From the NCBI GenBank assembly GCA_034190085.1, contig JAXHTS010000019.1, forward strand, positions 1-64,000: a stretch of DNA of 64,000 bases. The letters run 5' to 3'. Source of the DNA: Spirochaetota bacterium (GTDB lineage Bacteria; Spirochaetota; UBA4802; JAFGDQ01). Every line of letters starts with the position of its first letter. The stretch's first letter is position 1. The position numbers were made by a program, and so were the translations under genes. A model generated the notes under the pieces. That model was not told the origin of the DNA and searched no databases. It saw nothing but the letters and a program-made list of their open reading frames with translations. Below are positions 54,318 through 64,000 of this stretch, one piece after another.

Positions 54318-55424
54318 ATGAAAGGTATAGTAATTATCACAATTATTATGTCTATATTTTTATTTCATAGCTGTAGCTGTGGGATTTCTACAAAAAATAC
54401 AAACAATATAAATGATACTAATAATACGAGTAGTAACGATAATAGTAATGACACGGAACATCATGATAACTCAAATAGTCAAAGCGAAGCGATCATAATA
54501 AATCATACCTGTACAAAACTAACTGACATACCCGCTGAATATGTAGCGAAGGTGAAAGAAGTGCTTTCAGTACATTATTGCGGTAGATCTCATGCATGTC
54601 AAATATATTGGCCAGGATTGCGAGAAGTAGACAGTAATGGCGGAGGCAATTGGGATTATTATTACCCAAGCAACGATACACCCCTCTCAAATAATTCAAG
54701 ATTGGATCTTGTTCACTATATAGGATCTGATCCAGCTATCGAGCCTCATGAGTATTTCGGCGGATCTTCAGATCATCCAGCCTGGGATTCCCGTCCTTAC
54801 CCAATTGAAATTTATCTTGATGCGCATACTGATATCAATGTTGCCGGTATTGAATGGTGTGGTGAATTACATCTCACTAATCAAGGCGCTAATTGCAATT
54901 ATGTGGATGGCTACATAAGAGCGATGAGCAATCTTGAGGAAAGATATAATGGAGCGAATGATAGAAAAATTACTTTTGTCTATTTTACAACAAATACTCA
55001 ATATAGAGATGATGATACTGATATGGGTGGCAGCAATTTGGATGAAAAACAAGCGCGGGCACATCTAAACAATGAGAGAATACGCGCTCATTGCTATGAG
55101 AATAATTGTGTACTATACGACTTTGCAGATCTGGATATTTATTGTCCTGTTGATGGAAATGGCGATTTTGATCCCAATAGTGATAATTGGGTAAAGGAGC
55201 CAAATAGAAGCGCAGAAATCAGTTATAGTGATGAGACACATGACAATGAACTAAGAAATATATCATTTCCAGTATCCTATATGGGAGGTCCTGGAAATGT
55301 AAATCCTATTGGTTGGGGAAATTATAATATTGAATATTATCATACAACCTTAGCCCATGCTGAAATAAAAGGACAGGCATTTTGGTATTTACTTGCCAGG
55401 ATTGCTGGATGGGATGGCCAATAA
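54318..55424 (+). CDS. SGNH-hydrolase-like lipoprotein
   Basis: A 368-residue lipoprotein: signal segment ending in FHSCSC, then a low-complexity Asn/Asp/Ser linker (residues 25-60). The folded part starts near VKEVLSVHYCGRSHACQI, a position where SGNH/GDSL-like proteins carry their first block, continues with ITFVYFTTNTQY and ends HAEIKGQAFWYLLARIAGWDGQ, an ending I associate with SGNH-like proteins from polysaccharide loci. No clear catalytic GDS motif is visible, so activity is uncertain. Possible role: removing or moving acyl groups on an exopolysaccharide. GAGGTAGGA precedes the ATG. Confidence 0.55.
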   Translation: MKGIVIITIIMSIFLFHSCSCGISTKNTNNINDTNNTSSNDNSNDTEHHDNSNSQSEAIIINHTCTKLTDIPAEYVAKVKEVLSVHYCGRSHACQIYWPGLREVDSNGGGNWDYYYPSNDTPLSNNSRLDLVHYIGSDPAIEPHEYFGGSSDHPAWDSRPYPIEIYLDAHTDINVAGIEWCGELHLTNQGANCNYVDGYIRAMSNLEERYNGANDRKITFVYFTTNTQYRDDDTDMGGSNLDEKQARAHLNNERIRAHCYENNCVLYDFADLDIYCPVDGNGDFDPNSDNWVKEPNRSAEISYSDETHDNELRNISFPVSYMGGPGNVNPIGWGNYNIEYYHTTLAHAEIKGQAFWYLLARIAGWDGQ

Positions 55425-55637
55425 TATTAATATAATTATTATTGACCTACAAAGTTTATTAAACCAGAAATGGCAAGTTTATCGCTAATTTCATTTAATA
55501 CTATTGGGATTAAAGTATCTTCTATAAACTTCATTAGTTTATATCAATATTTATCACACTTCAACTTCCATCCTTACTTTACTATAGTATTTATTTGTTA
55601 AAACTACCTTGATAATTGCACTGATTTGTTATGTGCT

Positions 55638-55662
55638 CTACCAATCAAGAATTGATTGGTAG
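55638..55662 (+). terminator. Perfect hairpin after the SGNH-like gene
   Basis: CTACCAATCAA and TTGATTGGTAG pair over eleven bases with a GAA loop, followed by TTGTTGTATAATT. It lies about 210 bases past the stop of the lipoprotein and 70 before the next gene. The T-run is broken, so termination is likely but not certain; an operator is the alternative. The rest of 55425-55733 is empty. Confidence 0.5.
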
Positions 55663-55733
55663 TTGTTGTATAATTCATAAGACTAATAATTCGACATCTG
55701 AATATAAGATTTATTTGTAAATATTTTCTTGAA

Positions 55734-57254
55734 ATGATAATTTGTAGAAAGTTTACTAATTTTCAATGGTCAATATTTCTATTCATAGGTGCGCTATGCA
55801 TTCGATTGTATCATCTTGATAGGATGAGTATTTGGCAGGATGAGGGTGCAACTGCGCTTGAGATTAATCATACTTCACTACAAGAAACTTTTAATTCGAT
55901 AATGAGTGAAGGATTTATTGCTCCCTTGAGTCTTCTCCTGACATATCTATTTAGCAAAATAGTCGGATTAAGTGAATGGGCGCTTAGATTCCCTTCTGCT
56001 TTATACGGATTTCTTTCTGTTGTTGTGCTTTATAATATAGGGATTATACTATTTAATAGACGAAGCGCTGTTATAGGTGCTATACTTTTACTTTTTTCAC
56101 CCCTTCATATCTGCTATTCCCAAGAAGCAAGGATGTATTCATTATGGGTGTTGTTAACACTTCTCTCTTTTTTACTTTTTATCTTGATATTAAAACAAGA
56201 CTCACTGCGTCTCTGGATTCTTTTTACATTTGTAGCTGTTTCAATGCTGTGGACACATCTAAATTCAATTTTATGCTGCAATGGGAATCTATTTTCTTCT
56301 TTTTATAAAGAAGCATACAAGAGAATTCATCAGTTTTTGTGCTTGTATGATTGTCGTTGCCATAAGCTATATTCCTGGAATATTAGCCTTCTTTAATGCA
56401 GAATTTTCTAATATTGGAGGAGTGCATAAAACTAGAATAATTGATTTATTATATGCAATTTTTACTTTCGATGTAGGAATGAGTTTTGGCCCTCCTTTCA
56501 CGGAAATTAGGTCACTCTATGCTCAACATGGAGTAGTATCCTTAATAATAATTCTTCAAGAATATGGTTTGATTGTTATTCCTTCAGCACTATTTCTTGT
56601 GTGGTTGGTTCTCTTTACTTTCATCAATTTTTTAGAGATCAAAATCATGAGAACAAGCCAGCGTTTTTAACGCTTCTCTTGATACCATCTCTTCTTATCT
56701 TTTTTAACAGCCTTTTTCTCTAATAGTGTGCCTTTTAATATTAGATATATTCTATGTGCTCTGCCATTATACTTGCTTCTAATCGAATATGGCATTGATA
56801 AGATGAGTAATCATACTATATACATAACAATTGTATTATTATTACTTTTGACAGGATTTTCTTTGTACAATCATTATTTTAATCCTAGATATAGCAAAGT
56901 CGATTTAAGGAGAGCCATTAAGTTTCTTGATCAAAATGTTAAAGAAAATGACACAGCTCTTATCTTTCACGAAAGTGTCCTACGCGTTGCTCAATATTAT
57001 GTTTCTTCTGGAAATTAAATGTCTTCTGTATGCCCTTTGATATAACTGTTGAAAGGGCTCTTGGAAATAAATCTTTACAATATAGGATGTTCTTTGTAAA
57101 ATCGATTAGAATTCAAAAGTATAGAGATGGAGTTGTAGATAAAACCTATAGATACTTTTTTGAAAAGTATGAGATTGAAAAGAAGGTCAATTTTAATAAG
57201 ATTGAGATAACTGTTTTTCGAAATCCTAATCCTAATGAAAGCAATAGCATATGA
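55734..57254 (+). pseudogene. GT39-like membrane glycosyltransferase, multiply frameshifted
   Basis: Four successive frames together spell one membrane glycosyltransferase of about 500 residues. The front has IWQDEGATALEINH, the Asp-Glu loop of GT39/PMT-type enzymes, and ALRFPSALYGFLSV, SPLHICYSQEARMYSLW. The frame breaks near 56280, 56640, 56715 and 57015; each next piece continues sensibly (ISYIPGILAFFN; PAFLTLLLIPSLLIFFNSLF; VPFNIRYILCALPLYLL; MPFDITVERALG). Four breaks in one gene and few elsewhere point to decay rather than sequencing error. The gene would have added a sugar to a lipid-linked or protein acceptor at the inner membrane. Confidence 0.8.
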
Positions 57255-57295
57255 ATATATCAATTTTAGTACACTAAACATATTAGAAGGTTATT

Positions 57296-58396
57296 ATGAT
57301 TAAATTTTTAGATTTACAGAAATTGAACCAGTACTATAAAAATGAAATTCTCAATGCGATTGAGAATGCAATTGATTCGGGGATGTATATTCTTGGAGAG
57401 GAGGTCGACAGATTTGAAAATGAATTCGCAAACTACTGTAATGTAAAGCATTGTATCGGCGTTGGGAATGGATTGGATGCTTTAATACTGATTCTTAGAG
57501 CCTACATTGAGCTTGGTGTTATCAATGAGAGGGATGAAGTCATTGTGCCAGCAAATACTTTTATTGCCACTATACTTGCAATATCAAAGAATAATTTAAA
57601 GCCGATTTTGGTTGAACCTGATCTCAAGACCTATAATATAAATCCATTACGTATTGAAGAGAAAATAACTGATAAGACAAAGGCTATAATGTTGGTGCAT
57701 CTTTATGGTCAACCTTCAGATATGGCCCCAATAGTAGAAATTGCTAAGAAATATAATCTTAAGATTATTGAAGATGTAGCTCAAGCTCCTGGAGCGATGT
57801 ATAATGAAAAAAAGACTGGCAGCTTTGGTGATGCTGCAGCATTCAGTTTTTATCCTGGCAAAAATCTTGGCGCACTAGGTGATGGTGGATCCATTATTAC
57901 AGATAATGATCATCTGATGGATATTGTAAGAGCCTTAAGAAATTATGGCTCTCATAAAAAATATGAAAATAATTATAAAGGAATAAATTCACGACTTGAC
58001 GAGTTACAGGCTGCTATATTAAGAGTGAAGTTAAAATTTCTTGATGAAGACAATACTAAAAGGGATTATATTGCTAAATATTATTTAGAGAATATAAAAA
58101 ATCCAGCAGTGACACTCCCTTATGTAGCTGAATATGCTAAACATGTTTGGCATTTATTTGTAATCAGACATGCTGAGCGTGATAGATTAAAGGAATATTT
58201 TTTAGAGAAAAAAATTCAAACATTAATTCATTATCCAATACCACCTCATAAGCAGAAGGCCTATCGGGAATGGAATAGCATGAGTTTACCCATTACTGAG
58301 CAGATTCATAATGAAGTAATCAGTTTACCTATTAGCCCTGTTTTGGAACAAGACGAGGTTGAGAGGGTAGTCAGTGTAGTGAATGATTTTAAGTAA
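57296..58396 (+). CDS. DegT/DnrJ/EryC1/StrS-family sugar aminotransferase
   Basis: A 366-residue PLP enzyme that adds an amino group to a keto nucleotide sugar. Landmarks: [51 protein letters not shown] and the PLP-binding lysine in [16 protein letters not shown], then NYGSHKKY and [15 protein letters not shown]. The form is close to QdtB/FdtB-type enzymes making dTDP-3-amino-3,6-dideoxyhexoses, though the exact sugar cannot be read. The companion ketoisomerase is not in the window. AAGG lies before the ATG. Part of the polysaccharide region. Confidence 0.92.
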   Translation: MIKFLDLQKLNQYYKNEILNAIENAIDSGMYILGEEVDRFENEFANYCNVKHCIGVGNGLDALILILRAYIELGVINERDEVIVPANTFIATILAISKNNLKPILVEPDLKTYNINPLRIEEKITDKTKAIMLVHLYGQPSDMAPIVEIAKKYNLKIIEDVAQAPGAMYNEKKTGSFGDAAAFSFYPGKNLGALGDGGSIITDNDHLMDIVRALRNYGSHKKYENNYKGINSRLDELQAAILRVKLKFLDEDNTKRDYIAKYYLENIKNPAVTLPYVAEYAKHVWHLFVIRHAERDRLKEYFLEKKIQTLIHYPIPPHKQKAYREWNSMSLPITEQIHNEVISLPISPVLEQDEVERVVSVVNDFK

Positions 58397-58968
58397 TTCA
58401 CATTCAGCTTCTTTTGATTGTGAACAAACAATCTTATATTTCAGGTGAAGTTAGCATGAGACTTACAACTACAATTTTTATATAGCAGTGAGTGAGATAG
58501 ATGATCAGAGGTTGAATTATCATGATTTTAATCCTTCCAGTTATGTCTCTTGCTTCCAATAATGAATTCTTCAGCCTTCATGGAATTTTTAGAATTTTAG
58601 TTAAATACTTGAAAATTTGTTGTTTTTTTCAATACACTTTATTATTTTATATGAAATTATATATCAATATATTTAATACTTCTTATTTGCCTTAATCCAA
58701 TCTATCAAATGATTATATAATAGTTTCACTGTGAAAATCTATCTGAAAGGGTTTGGATTTATGTGATTACAATTGAAATAACTACCATTTAGTTCTTTTA
58801 TATATCATATCATACTGGTTTATTATCACAGAGAAATAAATAGATAAGTTTATTGAATCACTATTTAACATTATTAGTGATCCTAAATATCAATACAACA
58901 ATTCGATATTGCTTTAGGTTTATATTATTCATAACGCAAGATGAGTTTTCGATTTAGGAGGGCATTGA
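58397..58968. other. Intergenic stretch without a recognised gene
   Basis: Very AT-rich. No frame, tRNA or clear hairpin was found on either strand. Its length inside a biosynthetic cluster is large, so the acetyltransferase gene probably has its own promoter. Confidence 0.35.
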
Positions 58969-59568
58969 ATGACCGATTCAAGTAATGATCATAAGAGAGT
59001 AAGACTATCATTTATTTCGAATAATTTCATAAGGGGAATTATTAAGAAAAGTCATTTTAGAATTACTCGTAGATATTATAGGTTACGATATTTGAAGTGT
59101 GGCAAATATGTTGATTTTGGATATCGTTTCAGGTTTTCAATTAAAAAACCATATAAGGCAGTTATTGGAGATAATATATTTATTGAGGAGTTCAATGTAT
59201 GGAATGCGCAACTAGGCGATATTATTGTAGGAAGTAACTGTTTATTTGGACTTCATAATATTATTATGGGCCCTGTGACAATAGGAGATAGGCTTAACAC
59301 TGGCCCTAATGTAAGCATTTTAGGACCAAGACATGCTGTATATGGATATGATCTAATTGATGACAAAAGAACAATTATTGGAAATAATGTTTGGATAAGC
59401 ACAGGATCAATAATTTTTCCAGGTATAACTATTGGAGATAATGTTATAATTGGTCCTGGATCCGTTGTTACAAAAGATGTACCAAAGGATGCATTTTTTC
59501 TAGGAAATCCTGCTCGTGATATGTCAAAGGCATTCAAATTTGATTCAGAACAATCTCAACAAAATTGA
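58969..59568 (+). CDS. Hexapeptide-repeat (left-handed beta-helix) acyltransferase
   Basis: A 199-residue O- or N-acyltransferase. After a basic 50-residue front end come hexapeptide turns: AVIGDNIFIEEFN, DIIVGSNCLFGLHNIIMG, VTIGDRLNTGPNVSI, then IIGNNVWISTGSIIFPGITIGDNVIIGPGSVVTKDVP and FLGNPARDM. The end block is typical of the maltose-O-acetyltransferase/WbbJ group. It may act on the amino sugar from the preceding enzyme. AGGAGG lies eight bases before the ATG. Confidence 0.9.
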   Translation: MTDSSNDHKRVRLSFISNNFIRGIIKKSHFRITRRYYRLRYLKCGKYVDFGYRFRFSIKKPYKAVIGDNIFIEEFNVWNAQLGDIIVGSNCLFGLHNIIMGPVTIGDRLNTGPNVSILGPRHAVYGYDLIDDKRTIIGNNVWISTGSIIFPGITIGDNVIIGPGSVVTKDVPKDAFFLGNPARDMSKAFKFDSEQSQQN

Positions 59569-60131
59569 TTATTTTATTCCAGTGAACATATAATTAAGTT
59601 ATTAATATACTGATATAAATTCCATGTTGCTAAAGGTTTATATCATTATACACATTATGATAGTAATTATTGATTGTTGGTGTAAAAATAGACATATATA
59701 CAGGTTGTTATATTGCTTTCTGTATTGAAGAATCACAATTCTATGTTGTTTCGAAATTGATTTTTAGAGGTTAAAATAAACTTGAATTAATTAGAGATAG
59801 AGTTGACATCATAGTGCCAATTGATATATATATTACCACACTATTGTCCATTTTGAATAACACACTACCAATTATATTTAATTCAGATATTACTACTAAA
59901 CATATTATTCTTACAAAAAATATATATCCTTTAAAGTTGAAGTAATAATGTGTCAGAGGATAGAGGGGAAAATAACAAATTTATAACACTAACAGAGAGT
60001 AAACACTAATTATTTTTTTTTGTTCGTCATCTGAATTAATCAAAATGATATATAATATACAAATATATAATATACAAAAAGTATAAAAAATAATATTGAA
60101 GTAGAAGATTATTGTAATGGAGTTATTATAA
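59569..60131. other. Intergenic stretch without a recognised gene
   Basis: AT-rich, with no supported gene. Near its end ATATATAATATACAA occurs twice head to tail (about 60048-60077). A minus-strand frame overlapping the next gene has no recognisable content. Confidence 0.35.
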
Positions 60132-61709
60132 ATGGATACTAATATTAAAGAACTCACAATTCGAGATGTAGCGAATATTATTTTCAGGCATAAGTTTGTA
60201 ATTATTCTTACCTTTTGCATTATAATGTCTGGTGTTTTTATAGGCATGCAAACCCAAACACCTGTTTATGAAGCGAGGGTAAAGATGCTTATTAAAGGAC
60301 AGAGTCAAACTTTAGCTGATACCTATCGTGGAATTGGGGCATTTCGTATACATTTAACACAGACTGAGATTGTAAAGTCAAATCCTGTAATAAAACGTGC
60401 AGTAAAGGCCTTGAAGATTGATGAACGTCCATTAGATTATGAATTGAATTTTTGTTCTCGATTTAAAAAGCCTCTAATAAGGCATAGAGTTCAATCTATC
60501 AAGAGGGAGTTTGAACAATTAAGCCCTAAGGAGCAAAAGGAATTTTTTTTTAAAAGAGCTGTTGGGTATTTAAAACAAAATTTACAAACAGAGTATATTG
60601 CAAATACAGATATTTTTATAATCATTGTTAGGGACTTAAGTCCAGAGGGAGCTGTAGCTATAGCAAATGTGATCAGCCGTTCTTATTCAATTTTTGATCA
60701 AATGCAACAACTGGCAGAACTTAAACATAGATATGGAAATTTACATCCTTCTGTGATTCAATTAAAGAATAATATTCAAAGAATGAATGATATGCTTTCA
60801 GGAGAACCTATTGATGATTTAGAGGCCATAGGTACAGCAAGTGTAAAAATAATTGAACAAGCAACAACGAACTCTTTACCAATTGGAAGGCCTAAAAGAC
60901 TCGTGTTAATGATTGGTTTATTTATTAGTACCATATTAGGAGTAGCATCTGCTATAGTATTTGACTATATTGATCAGACCTTTAGATCACCTAATGACAT
61001 TGTCACCTTTCTTCGGTTACCCTTGTTGGGGTCTATTCCTGCAAGACGATTTAGAGAGGATGCATTATTAAAAAAAGAAAAAGCATCAACTCGTTATGCT
61101 TATTTTTATGAGGAACTAACTGATCAGATATATATTTTCATGAAAGTACAGAATTTGAAAACTCTTATAATAACCTCACCAGTTCATAATTTAGTGAATA
61201 CTACTATTGTGCCAAACCTTGGTTATTGTTTTTCTCAGATGATGCAACACAAAACCCTTATAGTTGATGCCAATTTGAGATGTCCAATATTACATACTGT
61301 ACTAGGTCTTGCTGAAAGTCCAGGATTGAGTGAAGTAATTAATAACAATGATCCAACAAAACACATTGAGGAAATAGATATAAATCTTAATGTTTTACAG
61401 GCAGGTGATAATACACTAGAATCTGTTACCATAAGGAATAAATTAAATTTGAATGAGGTTTTTCAAAAAATTAAAGATAAATATGAAGCGATACTGATAG
61501 ATTGTTCAAATACAAAGTATTTCAATGATATTAATATTTTATCTCAAAATGTTGATGGAGTTTTAATCGTTGTAAACGAAAAAAAAGATCGTCGCCAAGT
61601 AGCACAAAGCTTTATCAATCGTTTGCGAAATAATAATGTTAATGTAATTGGAGTGATAATGAATAATCGTAGATTTAAAATTCCAGAAATTATTTATAAA
61701 AGACTATAA
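60132..61709 (+). CDS. Wzz-type chain-length protein with degenerate BY-kinase domain
   Basis: A 525-residue polysaccharide co-polymerase. Membrane segments near residues 22-39 and 256-277 enclose a periplasmic Wzz domain; HPSVIQLKNNIQRMND and PIGRPKRL mark its end. The cytoplasmic part has the order of a bacterial tyrosine kinase (CpsD/Wzc) but its motifs are damaged: the Walker A site reads TSPVHNLVNTT (no GxGKST), Walker A' is LIVDANLR instead of DADxR, and only ILID remains of Walker B. The C-terminal tyrosine cluster is missing. It may regulate chain length without ATP, or be activated by another protein. GGAG precedes the ATG. Confidence 0.85.
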   Translation: MDTNIKELTIRDVANIIFRHKFVIILTFCIIMSGVFIGMQTQTPVYEARVKMLIKGQSQTLADTYRGIGAFRIHLTQTEIVKSNPVIKRAVKALKIDERPLDYELNFCSRFKKPLIRHRVQSIKREFEQLSPKEQKEFFFKRAVGYLKQNLQTEYIANTDIFIIIVRDLSPEGAVAIANVISRSYSIFDQMQQLAELKHRYGNLHPSVIQLKNNIQRMNDMLSGEPIDDLEAIGTASVKIIEQATTNSLPIGRPKRLVLMIGLFISTILGVASAIVFDYIDQTFRSPNDIVTFLRLPLLGSIPARRFREDALLKKEKASTRYAYFYEELTDQIYIFMKVQNLKTLIITSPVHNLVNTTIVPNLGYCFSQMMQHKTLIVDANLRCPILHTVLGLAESPGLSEVINNNDPTKHIEEIDINLNVLQAGDNTLESVTIRNKLNLNEVFQKIKDKYEAILIDCSNTKYFNDINILSQNVDGVLIVVNEKKDRRQVAQSFINRLRNNNVNVIGVIMNNRRFKIPEIIYKRL

Positions 61710-61823
61710 ACAAGAAATATATAAAATTTCGTAGATCATTTATTTAATTATAAGACAGACTGATTATTATTTTATTATAATTATGAGATAAATTAATAGA
61801 AAAATAAAGATAACTTATATGAA

Positions 61824-62873
61824 ATGAAAAATATTGATCGTTATAAACATATGGATTTAATGAAGGCATTGGGTATCATATATGTCGTGATTGGTCACAC
61901 TCAGCCTCCAATTAGAACATTTATATATTTATTTCATATGGCTCTGTTTTTTTTTGTATCAGGCTATTTTTACAGTGATAAATATACATCTAATCCAATA
62001 GTATTAATTAAAAAGAGAATAAAGACACTATATTTCCCTTTTTTAAGATATGAATTATTATTTTTATTATTACATAATATCTTATATAAATTGAATTTGT
62101 ATGATATTAATACTGGTTATAGAGTTTCGGTTACTCAATATACTAAATCAAATATATTTGAAGAAATATTTAGCATAGCTACTTTTTGGAACAGAGAACA
62201 GCTTTTGGGAGTTTTTTGGTTCTTTACAGTCCTATTTTTAGTTAATATTATTTTTTGTTTTACTAGATATGTTATACTGAATCTTTTTAGAGTAAAGAAT
62301 GAATATATTATTTTTGTTATAATATTATGTTTTTTTATTGTTGGCAATCTCCTAACATTTCATTCCGTTTATTTACCTAGAGGTTTAAATAACGCATTTG
62401 TAGCATTATTGATATATTATTTTGGTTTTCTCTATAAAAAAATTGAGCACTCAATACCATTTAATTTTTATCTTTCTATTAGTTGTATACTTATGTTATT
62501 TCTGAATACTCTTTATGGTAAAGTGAGTTTGGGGCAAAATACTTATTTGAGTCCAGTTTTCTTTATTACAAATAGCATACTGGGAATTTATTTCAATCTT
62601 CATCTAGCAAAGATATTGAGTTCAAAAGATATGAAATTGTTATATTATATTGGTGAAAATACAATTATCATAATGGCTCTTCATTTTCTTTGCTTTAAAT
62701 TAATCAATTTATTGCAAATATATATATATAATCATCCTATTGAGATGATAGCTAAATTTCCTGTTTTGGATGGAAGTAATGGATGGTGGATTTTATATAC
62801 TATTGTTGGGATATTTATTCCAGTATCTATGAAATATTTGAGTTATAGAATATTTAGCTCTTCTAAAAAATGA
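61824..62873 (+). CDS. Acyltransferase family 3 membrane protein
   Basis: A 349-residue protein with about ten membrane helices. The front reads RYKHMDLMKALGIIYVVIGHTQPP, whose histidine fits the acyltransferase-3 (OafA/WecH-like) active site, then FHMALFFFVSGYF. Such proteins move acetyl or other acyl groups onto sugars during polysaccharide export. Only a weak ribosome binding site is visible. It follows the Wzz-like gene by 114 bases on the same strand. Confidence 0.85.
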   Translation: MKNIDRYKHMDLMKALGIIYVVIGHTQPPIRTFIYLFHMALFFFVSGYFYSDKYTSNPIVLIKKRIKTLYFPFLRYELLFLLLHNILYKLNLYDINTGYRVSVTQYTKSNIFEEIFSIATFWNREQLLGVFWFFTVLFLVNIIFCFTRYVILNLFRVKNEYIIFVIILCFFIVGNLLTFHSVYLPRGLNNAFVALLIYYFGFLYKKIEHSIPFNFYLSISCILMLFLNTLYGKVSLGQNTYLSPVFFITNSILGIYFNLHLAKILSSKDMKLLYYIGENTIIIMALHFLCFKLINLLQIYIYNHPIEMIAKFPVLDGSNGWWILYTIVGIFIPVSMKYLSYRIFSSSKK

Positions 62874-63123
62874 ATATATTTGTTGTTGCTCTCATAGAGA
62901 TTCTATCTTTACTCCCAAGTGTAATGCATTTATGTTAGCATACCTTTGAGTGTAATATCCCATTTGCACAAATAAATACCAACCTTTAACAGATACTATA
63001 GATACTAAAGAGAAAAATTAAGTATTTATAATAATAAGTCTTTGATATTATTAGAGATTTATGGTTATAAATTATTCATATTAACTGTAAATTCAAGTAA
63101 TGTATATTGGAGATTATCAAATT

Positions 63124-64000
63124 ATGTTAATAAAGAAAGTGGTTTTAACAGGAGCATCGTTATCAAACGAGAATAAGGGTATAAATGCATTAACCTTAGG
63201 TTCAATAATTGCCTTAATCGAGAATAATCCTGGAATAGAGATAGAATTGATAAATCAGAATTATATACATGATAAAATTATTAAACATAAGATAAATATT
63301 AAAGGAAATGAAATTGAAATTATTGAAAATTTTATATGGACATCTAAATTTATCTTATGCGCTTTTTTACATATGTTATTCCCTTTTCTTCCATTAAAAC
63401 TTAAACAGTTTTTGTTTATAGATAACCTGTTTATCTTTTATTATTTTTTTATGAAATTAAAGAGAAAAACTCTTATGATGAACAATCCAACAATTAAAAA
63501 ATTAATTACTGCTGATTATGTCATCAGCTTAGCTGAGGGTGATAGCTTTAGCGATATTTATGGAATATATGTATTTCTAAGGCAGTCATTGGATAAAGTA
63601 TTGGCATTAATTTATAAACGCCCTGTTATCATATTCCCACAAACTATTGGTCCTTTTAATTCTTTTATCTCAAATCGAATAACTAAAAAAATAGTCAAGG
63701 GAACAAAAAAGATTTATGTAAGAGAAAATCAATCGAAAAATCACTTAATTAATTTGTTTGGCGATCTTCCTAATATGGAGGAAGCAAATGATATGGCATT
63801 TTTAATGCAACCTGATGATGTGAAAAACGAAGAGTTTGAATCATTTATTCAAATAGGGATACCTGTTGGTATAAATGTGAGTGGTTTTTTATATAATAAT
63901 CCAATAGGCATGGATAAAATTAAAAGAGAGGATTTTGATTATGCCTATATTACTGAAAGAATAATTGATACATTATTAAATATTGATTCTAAAATAAAAA
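63124..64000 (+). CDS. Polysaccharide pyruvyl transferase family protein, cut by window end
   Basis: An open frame of 292 codons runs off the window. It starts MLIKKVVLTGASLSNENKGINAL, as family members start (TGxxxxxNxG), then ISLAEGDSFSDIYG, IIFPQTIGPF, IYVRENQS, EANDMAFLM and VGINVSG. These are the CsaB/WcaK polysaccharide pyruvyl transferase blocks; the family adds pyruvyl ketals to sugars or plays related roles. GGAG lies eleven bases before the ATG. The last quarter of the protein is missing here. Confidence 0.85.
   Translation, partial: MLIKKVVLTGASLSNENKGINALTLGSIIALIENNPGIEIELINQNYIHDKIIKHKINIKGNEIEIIENFIWTSKFILCAFLHMLFPFLPLKLKQFLFIDNLFIFYYFFMKLKRKTLMMNNPTIKKLITADYVISLAEGDSFSDIYGIYVFLRQSLDKVLALIYKRPVIIFPQTIGPFNSFISNRITKKIVKGTKKIYVRENQSKNHLINLFGDLPNMEEANDMAFLMQPDDVKNEEFESFIQIGIPVGINVSGFLYNNPIGMDKIKREDFDYAYITERIIDTLLNIDSKIK

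Noticed and set aside
60048-60077. Replication-origin-like AT-rich direct repeats
   Set aside because: Only two short repeats, no DnaA boxes recognised and no replication genes in the window.

Overview
The window looks like a chromosomal segment of an AT-rich, diderm (outer-membrane-bearing), probably anaerobic bacterium. Evidence for two membranes: two outer-membrane beta-barrel proteins, a LolA-fold carrier, many signal-peptide lipoproteins, a CsgG-like protein and RND-superfamily exporters. TTG/GTG starts are fairly common. The mix of genes (class I adenylate cyclase, HAE3-type RND proteins with a PF17131-like protein and a DUF1302-like barrel, CsgG/DUF5683 protein, multihaem cytochrome, FdhE) is compatible with an uncultured Spirochaetota or Desulfobacterota lineage. 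No rRNA or marker gene settles this, so the taxonomy is inference.

Layout. 1-4.4 kb: a dead IS256-type transposase tail, then a divergent ilvC/ilvY pair (a plant-like long ketol-acid reductoisomerase and its LysR regulator) with an MFS transporter behind ilvC. 4.9-8.2 kb: a very large MalT-like STAND ATPase whose C-terminus is a SARP/BTAD domain instead of a LuxR HTH. 8.4-9.1 kb: an intergenic palindromic repeat and a small metal-binding lipoprotein. 9.7-19.8 kb: three tandem paralogous HAE3/MMPL exporters that share a duplicated 5' leader (the third is frameshifted), then a four-helix-bundle (S23/IVP) gene framed by inverted repeats, then a LolA-like protein and a DUF1302-like barrel, together forming a likely envelope lipid/hydrophobe export module. 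20.2-25.3 kb: an M14 carboxypeptidase lipoprotein, a class I adenylate cyclase, a possible tiny lipoprotein and a broken IS481-type transposase. 25.5-29.3 kb: tRNA-Glu and tRNA-Lys, then a three-gene NADH-oxidising diaphorase (NuoE/NuoF/HoxU-like) with no catalytic partner in the window.

29.8-35.5 kb: a glycosylation cluster with a GT39-like membrane glycosyltransferase, a DUF2079 membrane protein, a nucleotidyltransferase-GT2 fusion and a methyltransferase. 35.9-38.1 kb: an outer-membrane barrel followed immediately by an 11-haem c-type cytochrome, a candidate trans-outer-membrane electron conduit. 38.3-43.0 kb: a B12-binding protein with a radical SAM-PDZ-DUF512-like protein, a sirtuin and an orphan FdhE. 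43.4-46.4 kb: a CsgG/DUF5683 protein and a beta-propeller-like lipoprotein.

47.0-64.0 kb: a surface polysaccharide region with three paralogous right-handed beta-helix proteins (two behind a shared structured leader), an SGNH-like lipoprotein, a decayed GT39 glycosyltransferase, a sugar aminotransferase, a hexapeptide acetyltransferase, a Wzz protein with a degenerate BY-kinase domain, an acyltransferase-3 protein and a polysaccharide pyruvyl transferase cut by the window end.

No CRISPR array, rRNA or intact mobile element was seen. The best candidates for something undescribed are the barrel/11-haem pair, the radical SAM-PDZ protein with its duplicated N-terminal motif, the beta-helix family with its leader RNA, and the bipartite CAGTAGG/CCTACTG leader shared by two loci.
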